The notes below the pieces were generated by a model. It ran no database searches. It was not told the origin of the DNA and saw nothing but the letters and a program-made list of their open reading frames with translations. A program made the translations under genes and the position numbers. This document shows positions 24,297 through 34,081 of a stretch of DNA of 64,000 nt, in pieces (positions within the stretch are counted from its first letter, which is position 1; each line of letters opens with the position of its first letter). The stretch comes from JALYUM01 sp036688685 (lineage in GTDB: Bacteria > Pseudomonadota > Gammaproteobacteria > Burkholderiales > Burkholderiaceae_D), in assembly GCF_036688685.1 (NCBI RefSeq), contig NZ_JAQQPS010000009.1:62001-126000 (forward strand). The letters run 5' to 3'.

Positions 24297-26024
24297 ATGA
24301 GTACCGAACCAACCGGCCCGATCACAGGCGCCGAGATCCTCGTACGTTGTCTCGCGGAAGAGGGCGTCAAGCACGTCTTCGGTTATCCGGGCGGCGCTGT
24401 CCTGTACATTTACGACGCGATCTACCAGCAAGACGCCTTCCAGCACATCCTCGTGCGCCACGAACAAGCAGCCATTCACGCCGCCGATGCCTATTCGCGC
24501 AGCTCGAACACGGTCGGTGTTGCGCTTGTCACCTCCGGTCCCGGCGTCACCAATGCCGTTACCGGCTTGTCGACTGCCTACATGGATTCGATTCCGATGG
24601 TGGTCATTTCCGGCCAGGTGCCGAGCCACGCCATCGGGCAGGACGCCTTCCAGGAATGCGACACGGTCGGGATCACTCGCCCCGTGGTCAAGCACAATTT
24701 CCTGGTCAAGGATGTCAAGGATTTGGCGGAAACCATCAAGAAGGCGTTCTACATCGCACGCACAGGCCGTCCCGGACCCGTGCTGGTCGATATCCCGAAG
24801 GACATCAGCATGCACACCTGCATGTACTCGTATCCTCGCGAAATCGAAATGCGCTCGTACAAGCCAGTCGACAAGGGACACGCCGGCCAGATTCGCAAGG
24901 CGGTCCAGTTGCTGCTGCAAGCGGAACGCCCGATGATCTACAGCGGCGGCGGCGTGATTCTCGCGAATGCTTCGCCGGAACTCAATCGCCTGGTCGACAA
25001 GCTCGGTTTCCCGGTGACGAACACGCTGATGGGCCTGGGCGCTTACCGTGCCTCGAGTGACAAGTTCCTGGGCATGCCCGGCATGCATGGCACTTACGAA
25101 GCGAACATGGCGATGCAGCACTGCGACGTGTTGATTGCCATCGGCGCCCGCTTCGACGACCGCGTGATCGGCAACCCGAAACACTTCGCGTCGAATCCGC
25201 GCAAGATCATCCATATCGACATCGACCCGTCCTCGATTTCGAAACGCGTCAAGGTCGATATTCCGATCGTCGGCAACGTCAAGGATGTGCTGATCGAATT
25301 GCTGTCACAGTTAGATGCCAGCGAAGCCAAACCGAATGCAACGCACCTGCAAGGCTGGTGGAAAACCATCAACGAATGGCGCGGCAAGGAGTGCCTGAAG
25401 TACCAGGGTTCCGACCTCGTCATCAAGCCGCAATCGGTGGTCGAAAAAGTCTGGGACATCACCGAGGGCGATGCCTTCATCACGTCCGACGTGGGCCAGC
25501 ACCAGATGTGGGCGGCGCAATACTACCGCTTCGACAAGCCGCGCCGCTGGATCAATTCCGGCGGTCTGGGCACCATGGGTGTCGGCTTGCCGTATGCCAT
25601 GGGCGTGCAGATGGCCAACCCGGACGCGACCGTTGCCTGCATCACCGGCGAAGGCTCGATCCAGATGTGCATCCAGGAACTCGCAACCTGCAAGCAGTAT
25701 CACCTGACCCCGAAAATCATCCTGCTGAACAACCGCGCCCTCGGCATGGTGCGCCAGTGGCAACAGATCGATTACGGTTCGCGTTATTCCGAGTCCTATC
25801 TCGACTCCTTGCCCGACTTCACGGCGCTGGCGGAAGCCTACGGCCACGTCGGCATGAAGATCGAGAATCCGGGCGACGTCGACGGCGCGCTGCGCGAAGC
25901 CTTTGCCATGAAAGACCGCCTGGTCTTCATGAATTTCATTACCGACCAAACGGAAAACGTGTGGCCGATGGTGAAAGCAGGTAAGGGCTTGTCGGAAATG
26001 CTGCTCGGTTCGGAGGACTTGTAA
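24297..26024 (+). CDS. ilvI: acetolactate synthase, large catalytic subunit
   Basis: This 575-residue ThDP enzyme condenses pyruvate with pyruvate or 2-ketobutyrate, the first common step to Val, Leu and Ile. The catalytic Glu lies in RHEQAAIHAADAYSR, and the ThDP/Mg motif runs from TGEGSIQMCIQEL to LLNNRALGMVRQW. The FAD/Rossmann middle domain is present. The start has AAAGGA upstream. Its TAA overlaps the small-subunit ATG. The name ilvI is used because the small subunit is IlvH-like; ilvB is equally used in betaproteobacteria. Confidence 0.95.
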   Translation: MSTEPTGPITGAEILVRCLAEEGVKHVFGYPGGAVLYIYDAIYQQDAFQHILVRHEQAAIHAADAYSRSSNTVGVALVTSGPGVTNAVTGLSTAYMDSIPMVVISGQVPSHAIGQDAFQECDTVGITRPVVKHNFLVKDVKDLAETIKKAFYIARTGRPGPVLVDIPKDISMHTCMYSYPREIEMRSYKPVDKGHAGQIRKAVQLLLQAERPMIYSGGGVILANASPELNRLVDKLGFPVTNTLMGLGAYRASSDKFLGMPGMHGTYEANMAMQHCDVLIAIGARFDDRVIGNPKHFASNPRKIIHIDIDPSSISKRVKVDIPIVGNVKDVLIELLSQLDASEAKPNATHLQGWWKTINEWRGKECLKYQGSDLVIKPQSVVEKVWDITEGDAFITSDVGQHQMWAAQYYRFDKPRRWINSGGLGTMGVGLPYAMGVQMANPDATVACITGEGSIQMCIQELATCKQYHLTPKIILLNNRALGMVRQWQQIDYGSRYSESYLDSLPDFTALAEAYGHVGMKIENPGDVDGALREAFAMKDRLVFMNFITDQTENVWPMVKAGKGLSEMLLGSEDL

Positions 26025-26515
26025 TGCGCCATATTATTTCTGTCCTGCTTGAAAACGAAGCCGGTGCCCTGTCGCGCGTGGTCGGCCTGTTCTCGGCCCG
26101 CGGCTACAACATCGAAACGCTGACGGTGGCGCCGACCGAAGACGCGACCCTGTCGCGCATGACCATCGTCACCAGCGGCTCGGACGACATCATCGAACAG
26201 ATCACCAAGCACCTGAATCGCCTGATCGAGGTGATCAAGGTGGTCGATCTCACCGAAGGCCAGCACATCGAGCGCGAGCTCATGCTGATCAAGGTACGCG
26301 CGGTGGGCAAGGAGCGCGAAGAGGTCAAGCGCACGGCCGACATCTTCCGCGGCCGCATCATCGACGTCACCGAAAAGACGTACACGATCGAGCTGACCGG
26401 CAACAAGGCCAAGCTGGATGCCTTCATCGACTCGATCGACCGCAGCGCGATCCTCGAGACGGTGCGCACCGGCGGCTCCGGTATCGGACGCGGCGAACGC
26501 ATCCTCAAGGTTTAA
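26024..26515 (+). CDS. ilvH: acetolactate synthase, small regulatory subunit
   Basis: This 163-residue subunit has an N-terminal ACT domain (RHIISVLLENEAGALSRVVGLFSARGYNIETL) that binds valine for feedback inhibition, and a C-terminal domain that activates the catalytic subunit. The length matches IlvH (about 163) rather than the short IlvN. It overlaps the large subunit stop by one base and precedes ilvC. Confidence 0.96.
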   Translation: MRHIISVLLENEAGALSRVVGLFSARGYNIETLTVAPTEDATLSRMTIVTSGSDDIIEQITKHLNRLIEVIKVVDLTEGQHIERELMLIKVRAVGKEREEVKRTADIFRGRIIDVTEKTYTIELTGNKAKLDAFIDSIDRSAILETVRTGGSGIGRGERILKV

Positions 26516-26559
26516 GCAGTACCCCGAATACACCTCATAAAAATTACCAGGATAAAAAA

Positions 26560-27576
26560 ATGAAAGTTTTCTACGACAAAGATTGCGACCTCTCCCTCAT
26601 CAAAGGCAAGAACGTCGCCATCATCGGCTACGGCTCGCAGGGTCACGCGCACACACAAAATCTGAATGACTCCGGCGTGAACGTCACCGTCGGCCTGCGC
26701 AAGGGCGGCGCGTCGTGGACCAAGGTCGAGCAAGCCGGCCTGAAGGTTGCAGAAGTCAATGACGCGGTGAAAGCTGCCGACATCATCATGATTTTGCTGC
26801 CGGACGAAAACATCGCCCAGGTGTACAACGAAAACGTCGCACCGCACGCCAAGCAGGGCGCCGTGCTGGCCTTCGCCCATGGCTTCAACGTCCACTACGG
26901 TCAAGTGGTGCCACGCGCCGACCTCGACGTCATCATGGTCGCGCCGAAAGCGCCGGGCCACACCGTGCGCGGCACCTACAGCCAGGGTGGCGGCGTGCCG
27001 CACCTGATCGCCGTCTACCAGGACACCTCCGGCTCGGCGCGCGACATCGCCTTGTCGTATGCGATGGCGAATGGCGGCGGCCGTGCCGGCATCATCGAAA
27101 CCAACTTCCGTGAAGAAACCGAGACCGACCTGTTCGGCGAACAAGCCGTGCTGTGCGGCGGTGCGGTCGAGCTGATCAAGGCGGGTTTCGAGACCCTGAC
27201 CGAAGCCGGCTACGCGCCGGAAATGGCGTATTTCGAATGCTTGCACGAACTGAAACTGATCGTCGACCTGATCTATGAAGGCGGTATCGCCAACATGAAT
27301 TACTCGATCTCGAACAACGCCGAATATGGCGAGTACGTGACCGGTCCGAAAGTGGTGACGTCGGCGACCAAGGAAGCGATGAAGCAGTGTCTGAAGGATA
27401 TCCAGACCGGCGAATACGCGAAGAGTTTTATCCTCGAAAACAAGGCCGGCGCACCGACCCTGATTTCACGCCGCCGCCTCAATGCCGAGCACCCGATCGA
27501 AATCGTCGGCGAGAAACTGCGCGCGATGATGCCGTGGATTGCGAAGAACAAGCTGGTTGATCAGTCGAAAAACTAA
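26560..27576 (+). CDS. ilvC: ketol-acid reductoisomerase (NADP+)
   Basis: This 338-residue class I enzyme converts acetolactate or acetohydroxybutyrate to dihydroxy acids with NADPH. The Rossmann motif is AIIGYGSQGHAHTQNL, and the metal-binding segment is TDLFGEQAVLCGGAVEL followed by ECLHELKLIVDLIYEGG. The length is canonical for the short class. It is the last gene of the ilvIHC operon. Confidence 0.97.
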   Translation: MKVFYDKDCDLSLIKGKNVAIIGYGSQGHAHTQNLNDSGVNVTVGLRKGGASWTKVEQAGLKVAEVNDAVKAADIIMILLPDENIAQVYNENVAPHAKQGAVLAFAHGFNVHYGQVVPRADLDVIMVAPKAPGHTVRGTYSQGGGVPHLIAVYQDTSGSARDIALSYAMANGGGRAGIIETNFREETETDLFGEQAVLCGGAVELIKAGFETLTEAGYAPEMAYFECLHELKLIVDLIYEGGIANMNYSISNNAEYGEYVTGPKVVTSATKEAMKQCLKDIQTGEYAKSFILENKAGAPTLISRRRLNAEHPIEIVGEKLRAMMPWIAKNKLVDQSKN

Positions 27577-27582
27577 GCGGTG

Positions 27583-27620
27583 CCCGAGCAGGCGGGGGCT
27601 ATGGCCCCCGCCTGCTCGGG
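27583..27620 (+). terminator. long perfect hairpin after ilvC
   Basis: A 17-bp perfect stem (CCCGAGCAGGCGGGGGC and its complement) with the four-base loop TATG begins seven bases after the ilvC stop. No T-run follows, so it may serve as a 3' stabilising structure or a weak terminator and not as a classical Rho-independent one. Confidence 0.6.
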
Positions 27621-27709
27621 GATTGAATTGCAACGAAGCATTACAACCATGTGAACATTCTGCAAACCCCTGTATTGTGGTTACATCAGTAACTCACCAG
27701 GAGATGTTC

Positions 27710-28456
27710 ATGTCACTTTCAAAATCCCTCGTATTCGCTTCCGTCCTGCTCGCCGCTGGCGCCCAGGCCCAGTCCGTCACGACCGGCACGCTGGTCGTCG
27801 TTCCTGCGTTTGGCGAAGTCACCCGCGCCAACGACGAAGCAACCCTGATGCTGGCCGTCGAAGAGCAGGACAAGGACAAGAACGCCGCCGCCTCGCGTGT
27901 GAACGCGAAGATGAAGCAGGGCACCGATATCGTCAAAAGCAGCGATGCGTCGGCGAAACTGAAAACCTACGGCTATTACACCTACCCGGTGTATCCAGAA
28001 GACAATCCGCAGCGCCCGCTCGCCGCGAACGTCAAGCGCGTGCCCACTGCCTGGCGCGTCGGGCAATACCTGGAAGTGAAAACCACCAACCTGGCCGACT
28101 TGAAGAAGACTGCCGCGGCGGCCCAGAAAGTGTTGCAGATCAATGGCGTGAACTTCGGTCTGAGTCCGGCATTAACCAGGCAGCTCGATGACGAGCGCAT
28201 TGCTGCCACCTACCGCAACCTGACTGAACGGGTCGCCTCGGTCGCGCGCGCGATGGGCAAGGCGCCGGCCGACGCAATCGTGGACACGGTGGATTTTGAA
28301 GGTTCGGGCAACTACGCTGAAGGCGCTGCTGCACCCGCACCGATGATGATGAAAATGTCGCGCGCCGCCCCGGCCCAGGACATGGCTGAACCGAGCTTCG
28401 AGCCAGGCGAAACCACGCTGAGCATGCGCCTGGTTGGCAAAGTTAAATTCCGCTGA
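27710..28456 (+). CDS. SIMPL domain exported protein
   Basis: This 248-residue protein has a signal peptide (SLVFASVLLAAGAQAQ) and a SIMPL domain (DUF541) with VVPAFGEVTRANDEATLMLAVEEQDKD and the GVNFGLSPALTRQLDDERIAA core. SIMPL proteins are periplasmic or membrane-associated and often linked to oxidative or envelope stress, with no defined reaction. ATG 27710 has AGGAG at the right distance; a second in-frame ATG is two codons upstream. It is transcribed alone. Confidence 0.85.
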   Translation: MSLSKSLVFASVLLAAGAQAQSVTTGTLVVVPAFGEVTRANDEATLMLAVEEQDKDKNAAASRVNAKMKQGTDIVKSSDASAKLKTYGYYTYPVYPEDNPQRPLAANVKRVPTAWRVGQYLEVKTTNLADLKKTAAAAQKVLQINGVNFGLSPALTRQLDDERIAATYRNLTERVASVARAMGKAPADAIVDTVDFEGSGNYAEGAAAPAPMMMKMSRAAPAQDMAEPSFEPGETTLSMRLVGKVKFR

Positions 28457-28544
28457 CATTAGGCGTTCGCTAACTTGCCAGTGCGGCCACTATAATAAGT
28501 GCACGCACTGCAAGCATGCGCACTCTTACATGATACGGAAAATT

Positions 28545-29414
28545 ATGCCGAACTTCCCCCGCCGCAAAAAGAACCCCAAGCCACCAGGGGTCAAGTTCGC
28601 CCGCTTCAAGCGCTTCACCAAGCGCCGGGTCGATGCCGCCGGCAATATCCAGCCCCGCCGCGGCATTTATCTGCTGCCGAATGCCTTCACCACTGCCGCC
28701 TTGTTCGCCGGTTTCTACGCCATCGTGATGGCCATGAACCAGCGCTTCGACCAGGCCTGTTGGGCCATCTTCATTGCGATGATCCTCGACGGCCTCGACG
28801 GCCGCGTTGCGCGCCTGACGAATACCCAGTCCGAGTTCGGCGCGCAGTACGACAGCCTGTCGGACATGGTGTCGTTCGGCGCCGCGCCGGCGCTGGTGAT
28901 CTATGAGTGGTCGCTGCGTGGTCTGGGCAAACTCGGCTGGCTGGCCGCGTTCATCTATTGTGCTGGCGCTGCCTTGCGGCTGGCGCGCTTCAACACGAAT
29001 ATCGAAGTGGTCGACAAGCGCTACTTCCAGGGTTTGCCGAGTCCTGCCGCGGCAGCGCTGGTGGTCGGCTTCATCCTGATGATGAGCGACCCGGACATCA
29101 ATATCAGCGCGCGCTCGGTCGACTGGCTGTCGTGGACGATTGCCGTCTTTGCCGGCCTGAGCATGGTGAGCAACATCCCGTTCTACAGCTTCAAGGATGT
29201 CAATTTCAAAAAATCGGTGCCGTTCATCGTCGTGTTCCTGATCGCGCTGGGCTTTGCGCTGGTGGCGATCAACCCGGCCGTGGCGCTGTGGCCAATTTTC
29301 CTGGTCTACGGCTTGTCGGGATATGCGATTTTTCTGCTGCGCCTGGCGAAAGGCAAGCCTGTGAATATCGTTTCACTGGACCAGGGCCCAATCGACAAGG
29401 ACGAGCGGCGCTGA
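28545..29414 (+). CDS. pssA: CDP-diacylglycerol-serine O-phosphatidyltransferase
   Basis: This 289-residue membrane enzyme makes phosphatidylserine, the precursor of phosphatidylethanolamine. The CDP-alcohol phosphotransferase motif runs through DGLDGRVARLTNTQSEFGAQYDSLSD in two adjacent parts with all expected Asp residues, and several transmembrane helices follow. The N-terminus is basic (PNFPRRKKNPKPPG). ATG 28545 is preferred with GGA nearby; ATG 28530 is in frame. Confidence 0.93.
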   Translation: MPNFPRRKKNPKPPGVKFARFKRFTKRRVDAAGNIQPRRGIYLLPNAFTTAALFAGFYAIVMAMNQRFDQACWAIFIAMILDGLDGRVARLTNTQSEFGAQYDSLSDMVSFGAAPALVIYEWSLRGLGKLGWLAAFIYCAGAALRLARFNTNIEVVDKRYFQGLPSPAAAALVVGFILMMSDPDINISARSVDWLSWTIAVFAGLSMVSNIPFYSFKDVNFKKSVPFIVVFLIALGFALVAINPAVALWPIFLVYGLSGYAIFLLRLAKGKPVNIVSLDQGPIDKDERR

Positions 29415-29855
29415 CTATGGCCTGGTCGCCGCTTGCTCGTCTTTCGGGCAGGTGGTGATCTTCGGCTTGATGCCGTTCGCCATCGAGTCGAGACCGTCCG
29501 GCGCGTGGTTCGACTCGTAGGTGATGCAGTAGGTGCCAGTGGCCGAAATCACGCGGTAGCGGCGCCGGCCGTAGCCGCCCGGCTCGATGATTTCTTCGAT
29601 CTTGGGTGCTTCGCCGGGGCGCGGTGGCGCCAGTTCTCCCGCGCGCTCGATGCCCTTCTCGAAGCGTTTCCACGCATCCATTTGCGGCGAGGCGCTCAAG
29701 GGACGGGTCGATTCCGGCAGCGCTTTGGCGGCGTCCATTTTTTCGACGGTCGCGCGTGCTTGCTCCTTCGCCAGGTCCATGTCCAGGACCTGGGCAAAGG
29801 CGGCCGGCGCGGCAGCGATCAGCAATGCAAAGCAGAAGTGGCGGCATGGGTTCAT
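29415..29855 (-). CDS. hypothetical exported protein
   Basis: This 146-residue protein has a signal peptide (HFCFALLIAAAPAAFA) and no recognised domain. The mature part is charged (KEQARATVEKMDAAKAL) and ends with a small region holding two Cys (GTYCITYES, KITTCPKDE) that could form a disulfide. It is convergent with pssA, whose stop lies directly beside its own. Function is unknown. Confidence 0.65.
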   Translation of the reverse strand: MNPCRHFCFALLIAAAPAAFAQVLDMDLAKEQARATVEKMDAAKALPESTRPLSASPQMDAWKRFEKGIERAGELAPPRPGEAPKIEEIIEPGGYGRRRYRVISATGTYCITYESNHAPDGLDSMANGIKPKITTCPKDEQAATRP

Positions 29856-29963
29856 GCAAGGAACTATACGCTCTGCGCATGGATTTGTTCGTCCATCCTA
29901 CGTGTGCTGCATTGCACCAAGGAACGTTATAATCATTTGAAACCCATTCATTCCATCGTTACC

Positions 29964-30842
29964 ATGACCAAACTGAAATACGCTTTGACCATTGCCGGAA
30001 CCCTGCTGGTGTTGGCCGGCTTGAGTGCCTGTTCGCCGCTGTCGGTCATCAACGCGGTGTCGCCCGGGAATGCGTTGCAAGCGGATGCCGATGTGGCCTA
30101 TGGATTGAAAGCACGCCAGCGTCTGGACGTGTACCGGCCGGCGTCGGCGTCGAACTCGTCGCCCGTGATCGTGTTTTTCTATGGAGGCAACTGGAACATG
30201 GGCGATCGCGCCGATTACGCGTTTGTTGGCCGCGCGCTGGCCAAGCGCGGCTTTGTCGTCGTGATTCCCGACTACCGCCTGTATCCGGAGGTGCGCTATC
30301 CCGAGATCCTCGCCGACAGCGCCGCCGCGGTCGCCTGGACGGTACGCGAGATCAAGAACTATGGAGGCGATGCCTCGCGCCTGTTCGTCATGGGGCATAG
30401 TGCCGGCGCCTACAATGCGGCCATGGTGGCGCTCGATCCGGGCCTGCTGGCCAGGGCTGGCATCAAGCCGGGCGTCGTGCGCGGGTTCATCGGGCTGGCG
30501 GGGCCGTACAACTTCCTGCCGGTGGAAAATGTCGAGACGCGCTCTGTGTTCAACTATCCGGACACGCCGCCGGAATCGCAGCCGATCAACCACGTCAGCG
30601 CGTCTTCGCCGCCGGCGCTGCTGATTGCGGCGAACAAGGACGAGATGGTCAATCCGGCGCGCAACACGGGCGAGCTGGCGAAGAAATTCCGCGCCAATGG
30701 TGTGCCGGTGCGCGAGGTGTATCTGGACCGCGTCAATCACGCCACGCTGGTGGGCTCGCTGGCGACGCCGCTGCATGCGCTGGCGCCGACCATTGATGTG
30801 GTGCAGGCCTTCGTGAACAGCGACGGCGGCCGCAAACAATAA
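29964..30842 (+). CDS. alpha/beta-hydrolase lipoprotein
   Basis: This 292-residue hydrolase has a lipoprotein signal ending in LSAC and an esterase/BD-FAE-type fold: VIVFFYGGNWNMGD (oxyanion loop, HGG replaced by YGG), DYRLYPEVRYP, nucleophile FVMGHSAGAYNA, Asp in ANKDEMV and His in VNHATLVG. It should act on esters or acylated compounds at the envelope. A TATAAT box sits at 29928-29933. Substrate unknown. Confidence 0.83.
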   Translation: MTKLKYALTIAGTLLVLAGLSACSPLSVINAVSPGNALQADADVAYGLKARQRLDVYRPASASNSSPVIVFFYGGNWNMGDRADYAFVGRALAKRGFVVVIPDYRLYPEVRYPEILADSAAAVAWTVREIKNYGGDASRLFVMGHSAGAYNAAMVALDPGLLARAGIKPGVVRGFIGLAGPYNFLPVENVETRSVFNYPDTPPESQPINHVSASSPPALLIAANKDEMVNPARNTGELAKKFRANGVPVREVYLDRVNHATLVGSLATPLHALAPTIDVVQAFVNSDGGRKQ

Positions 30843-31340
30843 CTATCTGAAAAATTTGCGGTCGTCGTACATCGGGTCTGGGCCGTTGAGCATCATGCGC
30901 ACGATGCCGTCCTGGTCAAAGTGCACGTGCATCATCGAGTTCCAGACACCGCTTTCCTTGTAGCGGTAGGACCATACCTCGTAGTTATGCAGCGCGACCC
31001 GCGACCGTTCTGCCGGGCGTCCGATGGTGCGCAGCACATCGTCCCTGGTAGCGCGATCGATCTTGAGCATGCCGAATTTTTCGTTCGTGAGCACTTGCTC
31101 GTAGGACTGCAGGCGGCGGTCGTTGCCGAACCGGGCCATGAAGGTGGTCTGGCCATACGGCCCCTGCGGGTACTCGAACAGCTGGCCCGCATCGGGTTCG
31201 GGGTACACGCCTTGCGGCGGCCCCAGTTTCGCGACGACCGCCTCGATGCTGTCGCCCGGCACCGGTGGTGGGCCGAAGGTGGCGCAGCCTTGCAGCAGCA
31301 GCGCGGTGGTAACTGTGGCAATTTTCGTGAAAAGTCGCAT
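30843..31340 (-). CDS. hypothetical lipoprotein
   Basis: This 165-residue protein has a lipoprotein signal (ATVTTALLLQGC). The mature domain contains two similar halves, DSIEAVVAKLGPPQGVYPEP and RATRDDVLRTIGRPAERS, which resemble the SmpA/OmlA (BamE-like) motif of a helix followed by a G-x-P turn. It has no operon partner and ends against the hydrolase gene. Function is unknown. Confidence 0.7.
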   Translation of the reverse strand: MRLFTKIATVTTALLLQGCATFGPPPVPGDSIEAVVAKLGPPQGVYPEPDAGQLFEYPQGPYGQTTFMARFGNDRRLQSYEQVLTNEKFGMLKIDRATRDDVLRTIGRPAERSRVALHNYEVWSYRYKESGVWNSMMHVHFDQDGIVRMMLNGPDPMYDDRKFFR

Positions 31341-31504
31341 GATTCCTCCGTCGTTGCCGCCATCATGCCTCAGCCAGATGCATTCAACACTGGTCGCACG
31401 CTTGAATTTCGCCTATACTCTCGGGTCTTGGTCATCCGGCCAAGGTTTGTGTAATCACGGTGCGCTGGGTTGCGACTCTTGCACCGCATGTGAAAGGTAA
31501 CATC

Positions 31505-31774
31505 ATGTCCGTAGAAAACATCGACAAAGCCGGCATCATCGCCGACAACGCCCGTGGCCTGAACGACACCGGCTCGCCAGAAGTGCAAGTTGCACTGCTG
31601 ACCGCCCGCATCAACGAACTGAACGGTCACTTCAAGGCCCACCAGAAGGATCACCACTCCCGCCGCGGCCTGATCATGATGGTCAACCGTCGTAAGAGCC
31701 TGCTGTCCTACCTGAAAAGCAAGGACGCGACCCGTTATCGTGACCTGATCGCCAAACTCGGCCTGCGCAAGTAA
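31505..31774 (+). CDS. rpsO: 30S ribosomal protein S15
   Basis: This 89-residue protein binds the central domain of 16S rRNA. The motif NDTGSPEVQVALLTARINELNGH and LKSKDATRYRDLIAKLGLR are canonical. A -10-like TATACT is at 31414-31419. The gene precedes pnp as in most proteobacteria. The leader of 80-90 bases may carry S15 autoregulation, but no pseudoknot was verified. Confidence 0.98.
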   Translation: MSVENIDKAGIIADNARGLNDTGSPEVQVALLTARINELNGHFKAHQKDHHSRRGLIMMVNRRKSLLSYLKSKDATRYRDLIAKLGLRK

Positions 31775-31800
31775 TTATTGCCGCCCACGTTTAGTCGAGA

Positions 31801-31840
31801 AATGCCTGCGCCAGTCTGACTGTCGCGGGCATTTTTCGTT
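31801..31840 (+). terminator. Rho-independent terminator between rpsO and pnp
   Basis: A stem AATGCCTGCG paired with CGCGGGCATT (one G-T pair) is followed by TTTTCGTTTTT. It lies about 25 bases after the rpsO stop and probably gives partial termination before pnp. Confidence 0.75.
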
Positions 31841-31957
31841 TTTGCAGCACAGAATATTGATTCACAGTAATTGCAGTTGACGGTGTTGGTGTGCCGTCCG
31901 TGGTGAGGTGAACGACAGCCCCTGAAAATCTGTCGGCAAATAGAAAGGGAATTACCC

Positions 31958-34066
31958 ATGTTTAACAAAGTTACGAAAACCTTCCAGTACGGTCAACACC
32001 AGGTCACCCTGGAAACCGGTGAAATCGCGCGCCAGGCTTCCGGCGCCGTGATGGTTTCCATCGAAGACACCGTGGTGCTGGCAACTGTGGTGGCCCGCAA
32101 GGACGCCAAGCCAGGCCAGGACTTCTTTCCCCTGACCGTTGACTACCTCGAGAAGACGTACGCTGCCGGTAAAATCCCGGGCGGTTTCTTCAAGCGCGAA
32201 GGCCGTCCTTCCGAAAAAGAAACGCTCACGTCCCGCCTGATCGACCGTCCGATCCGCCCGCTGTTCCCTGAAGGCTATTTGAACGAAGTGCAAGTGGTGA
32301 TCCACGTGCTGTCGGTCAACCCTGAAATCGACCCGGACATCGCCGCCATGATCGGCGCCTCCGCCGCCCTGTGCGTCTCCGGCGTGCCGTTCAGCGGCCC
32401 GATCGGCGCTGCCCGCGTCGGTTACGCGAATGGTCAATACATCCTGAACCCGACCACCACCCAGCTCAAAACGTCGCAGATGGACCTGGTTGTCGCCGGT
32501 ACCGAAACGGCCGTGCTGATGGTTGAATCGGAAGCCCAGCAATTGTCGGAAGAAATCATGCTCGGCGCCGTCGTGTTTGGTCACGACCAGATGCGCGTCG
32601 TCATCGATGCAATTCACGACCTGGTTGCCGATGGCGGCAAGCCGGAAGTCGAGTGGATTCCACCAGCGAAAAACGAGGCACTGATCGCCCGCGTCGCTGC
32701 CTTGGCAACCGACAAAGTGCGCGATGCGTACCAGACCCGCGAAAAATCGGCGCGCCAGCAAAAGCTGAAAACGCTGTCGCTGGAAGTGATGGCTGGCCTG
32801 GCTGCTGACGGCCAGGGCGACCACGACCACGCCGACGTGCACAACATCCTGTTCGACATGGAAGCCAAAGTCGTGCGTTCGCAGATCCTCGATGGCGAAC
32901 CACGCATCGATGGCCGCGATACCCGCACCGTGCGTCCGATCGCGATCCGCACCAGCATCCTGCCGCGTACCCACGGCTCCGCTCTGTTCACCCGCGGCGA
33001 AACGCAAGCGCTGGTCGTGGCCACGCTGGGCACCGCCCGCGACAGCCAGAAGATCGACGCGCTGATGGGCGAGTACACCGACGACTTCATGATGCACTAC
33101 AACATGCCACCGTTCGCCACCGGCGAAACCGGTCGTGTGGGTACGCCTAAGCGCCGCGAAATCGGCCACGGCCGCCTGGCCAAGCGCGCGCTGATCGCCG
33201 CCTTGCCTGACCCGGCTGACTTCAGCTACTCGGTGCGCCTGGTATCGGAAATCACCGAATCGAACGGTTCCTCGTCGATGGCCTCCGTTTGTGGCGGTTG
33301 CCTGGCACTGATGGACGCCGGCGTGCCGATGAAAGCGCACGTGGCCGGTATCGCCATGGGCCTGATCAAAGAGGGCGGCAAGTTCGCCGTCCTGTCGGAC
33401 ATCCTGGGTGACGAAGATCACCTGGGCGACATGGACTTCAAGGTAGCGGGTACCGCCAACGGCATTACCGCGCTGCAGATGGACATCAAGATCATGGGCA
33501 TCACCAAGGAAATCATGCAAGTGGCGCTGGCGCAAGCCAAAGAAGGCCGCGAGCACATCCTGGGCGAAATGCAGAAGGCCATGCCGCACGTGAAGACCGA
33601 GCTGTCGGACTTCGCACCGCGCCTGATCACCATCAAGATCAATCCAGAGAAGATCCGTGACGTGATCGGCAAGGGCGGCGCAGTCATCCGCGCGCTGACC
33701 GAAGAGACGGGCACCCAGATCGACATCAGCGACGAAGGCCTGGTCACCATCGCCTCGGTCGACGCTGCTGCCGGCCAGGAAGCCAAGCGCCGCATCGAAG
33801 AGTTGACCGCGTCGGTTGAAGTGGGCAAGACCTACGACGGCACCGTGTTGAAACTGCTGGACTTCGGCGCTATCGTGCAAGTCATGCCGGGTAAAGATGG
33901 CCTGCTGCACATCTCGCAGATTGCCAACGAGCGCGTGAATGCGGTCGCTGATTATCTGAAAGAAGGCCAGGCAGTGCGCGTCAAGGTTCTCGAAACCGAC
34001 GAACGCGGCCGTTTGAAGCTGTCGATGAAGGCCGCCGATCCGGTTGAAGGCGCTGCTGCCCAGTAA
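31958..34066 (+). CDS. pnp: polynucleotide phosphorylase
   Basis: This 702-residue enzyme degrades RNA from the 3' end with phosphate and is part of the degradosome. Two RNase PH-like domains (the second with GSALFTRGETQALVVATLGT) flank a helical domain, followed by a KH domain (IRDVIGKGGAVIRALTEETG) and an S1 domain (GKTYDGTVLKLLDFGAIVQVMPGKDGLLH). Length is canonical. It follows rpsO across a terminator-like hairpin. Confidence 0.98.
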   Translation: MFNKVTKTFQYGQHQVTLETGEIARQASGAVMVSIEDTVVLATVVARKDAKPGQDFFPLTVDYLEKTYAAGKIPGGFFKREGRPSEKETLTSRLIDRPIRPLFPEGYLNEVQVVIHVLSVNPEIDPDIAAMIGASAALCVSGVPFSGPIGAARVGYANGQYILNPTTTQLKTSQMDLVVAGTETAVLMVESEAQQLSEEIMLGAVVFGHDQMRVVIDAIHDLVADGGKPEVEWIPPAKNEALIARVAALATDKVRDAYQTREKSARQQKLKTLSLEVMAGLAADGQGDHDHADVHNILFDMEAKVVRSQILDGEPRIDGRDTRTVRPIAIRTSILPRTHGSALFTRGETQALVVATLGTARDSQKIDALMGEYTDDFMMHYNMPPFATGETGRVGTPKRREIGHGRLAKRALIAALPDPADFSYSVRLVSEITESNGSSSMASVCGGCLALMDAGVPMKAHVAGIAMGLIKEGGKFAVLSDILGDEDHLGDMDFKVAGTANGITALQMDIKIMGITKEIMQVALAQAKEGREHILGEMQKAMPHVKTELSDFAPRLITIKINPEKIRDVIGKGGAVIRALTEETGTQIDISDEGLVTIASVDAAAGQEAKRRIEELTASVEVGKTYDGTVLKLLDFGAIVQVMPGKDGLLHISQIANERVNAVADYLKEGQAVRVKVLETDERGRLKLSMKAADPVEGAAAQ

Positions 34067-34081
34067 GCGTTAGCTGTCAAT

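Noticed and set aside
31952..33910. Long open frame antisense to pnp (652 codons)
   Set aside because: It is a mirror of the codon bias of pnp, which is a full-length recognised gene; the antisense translation is His/Asp/Gln-rich with no domain.
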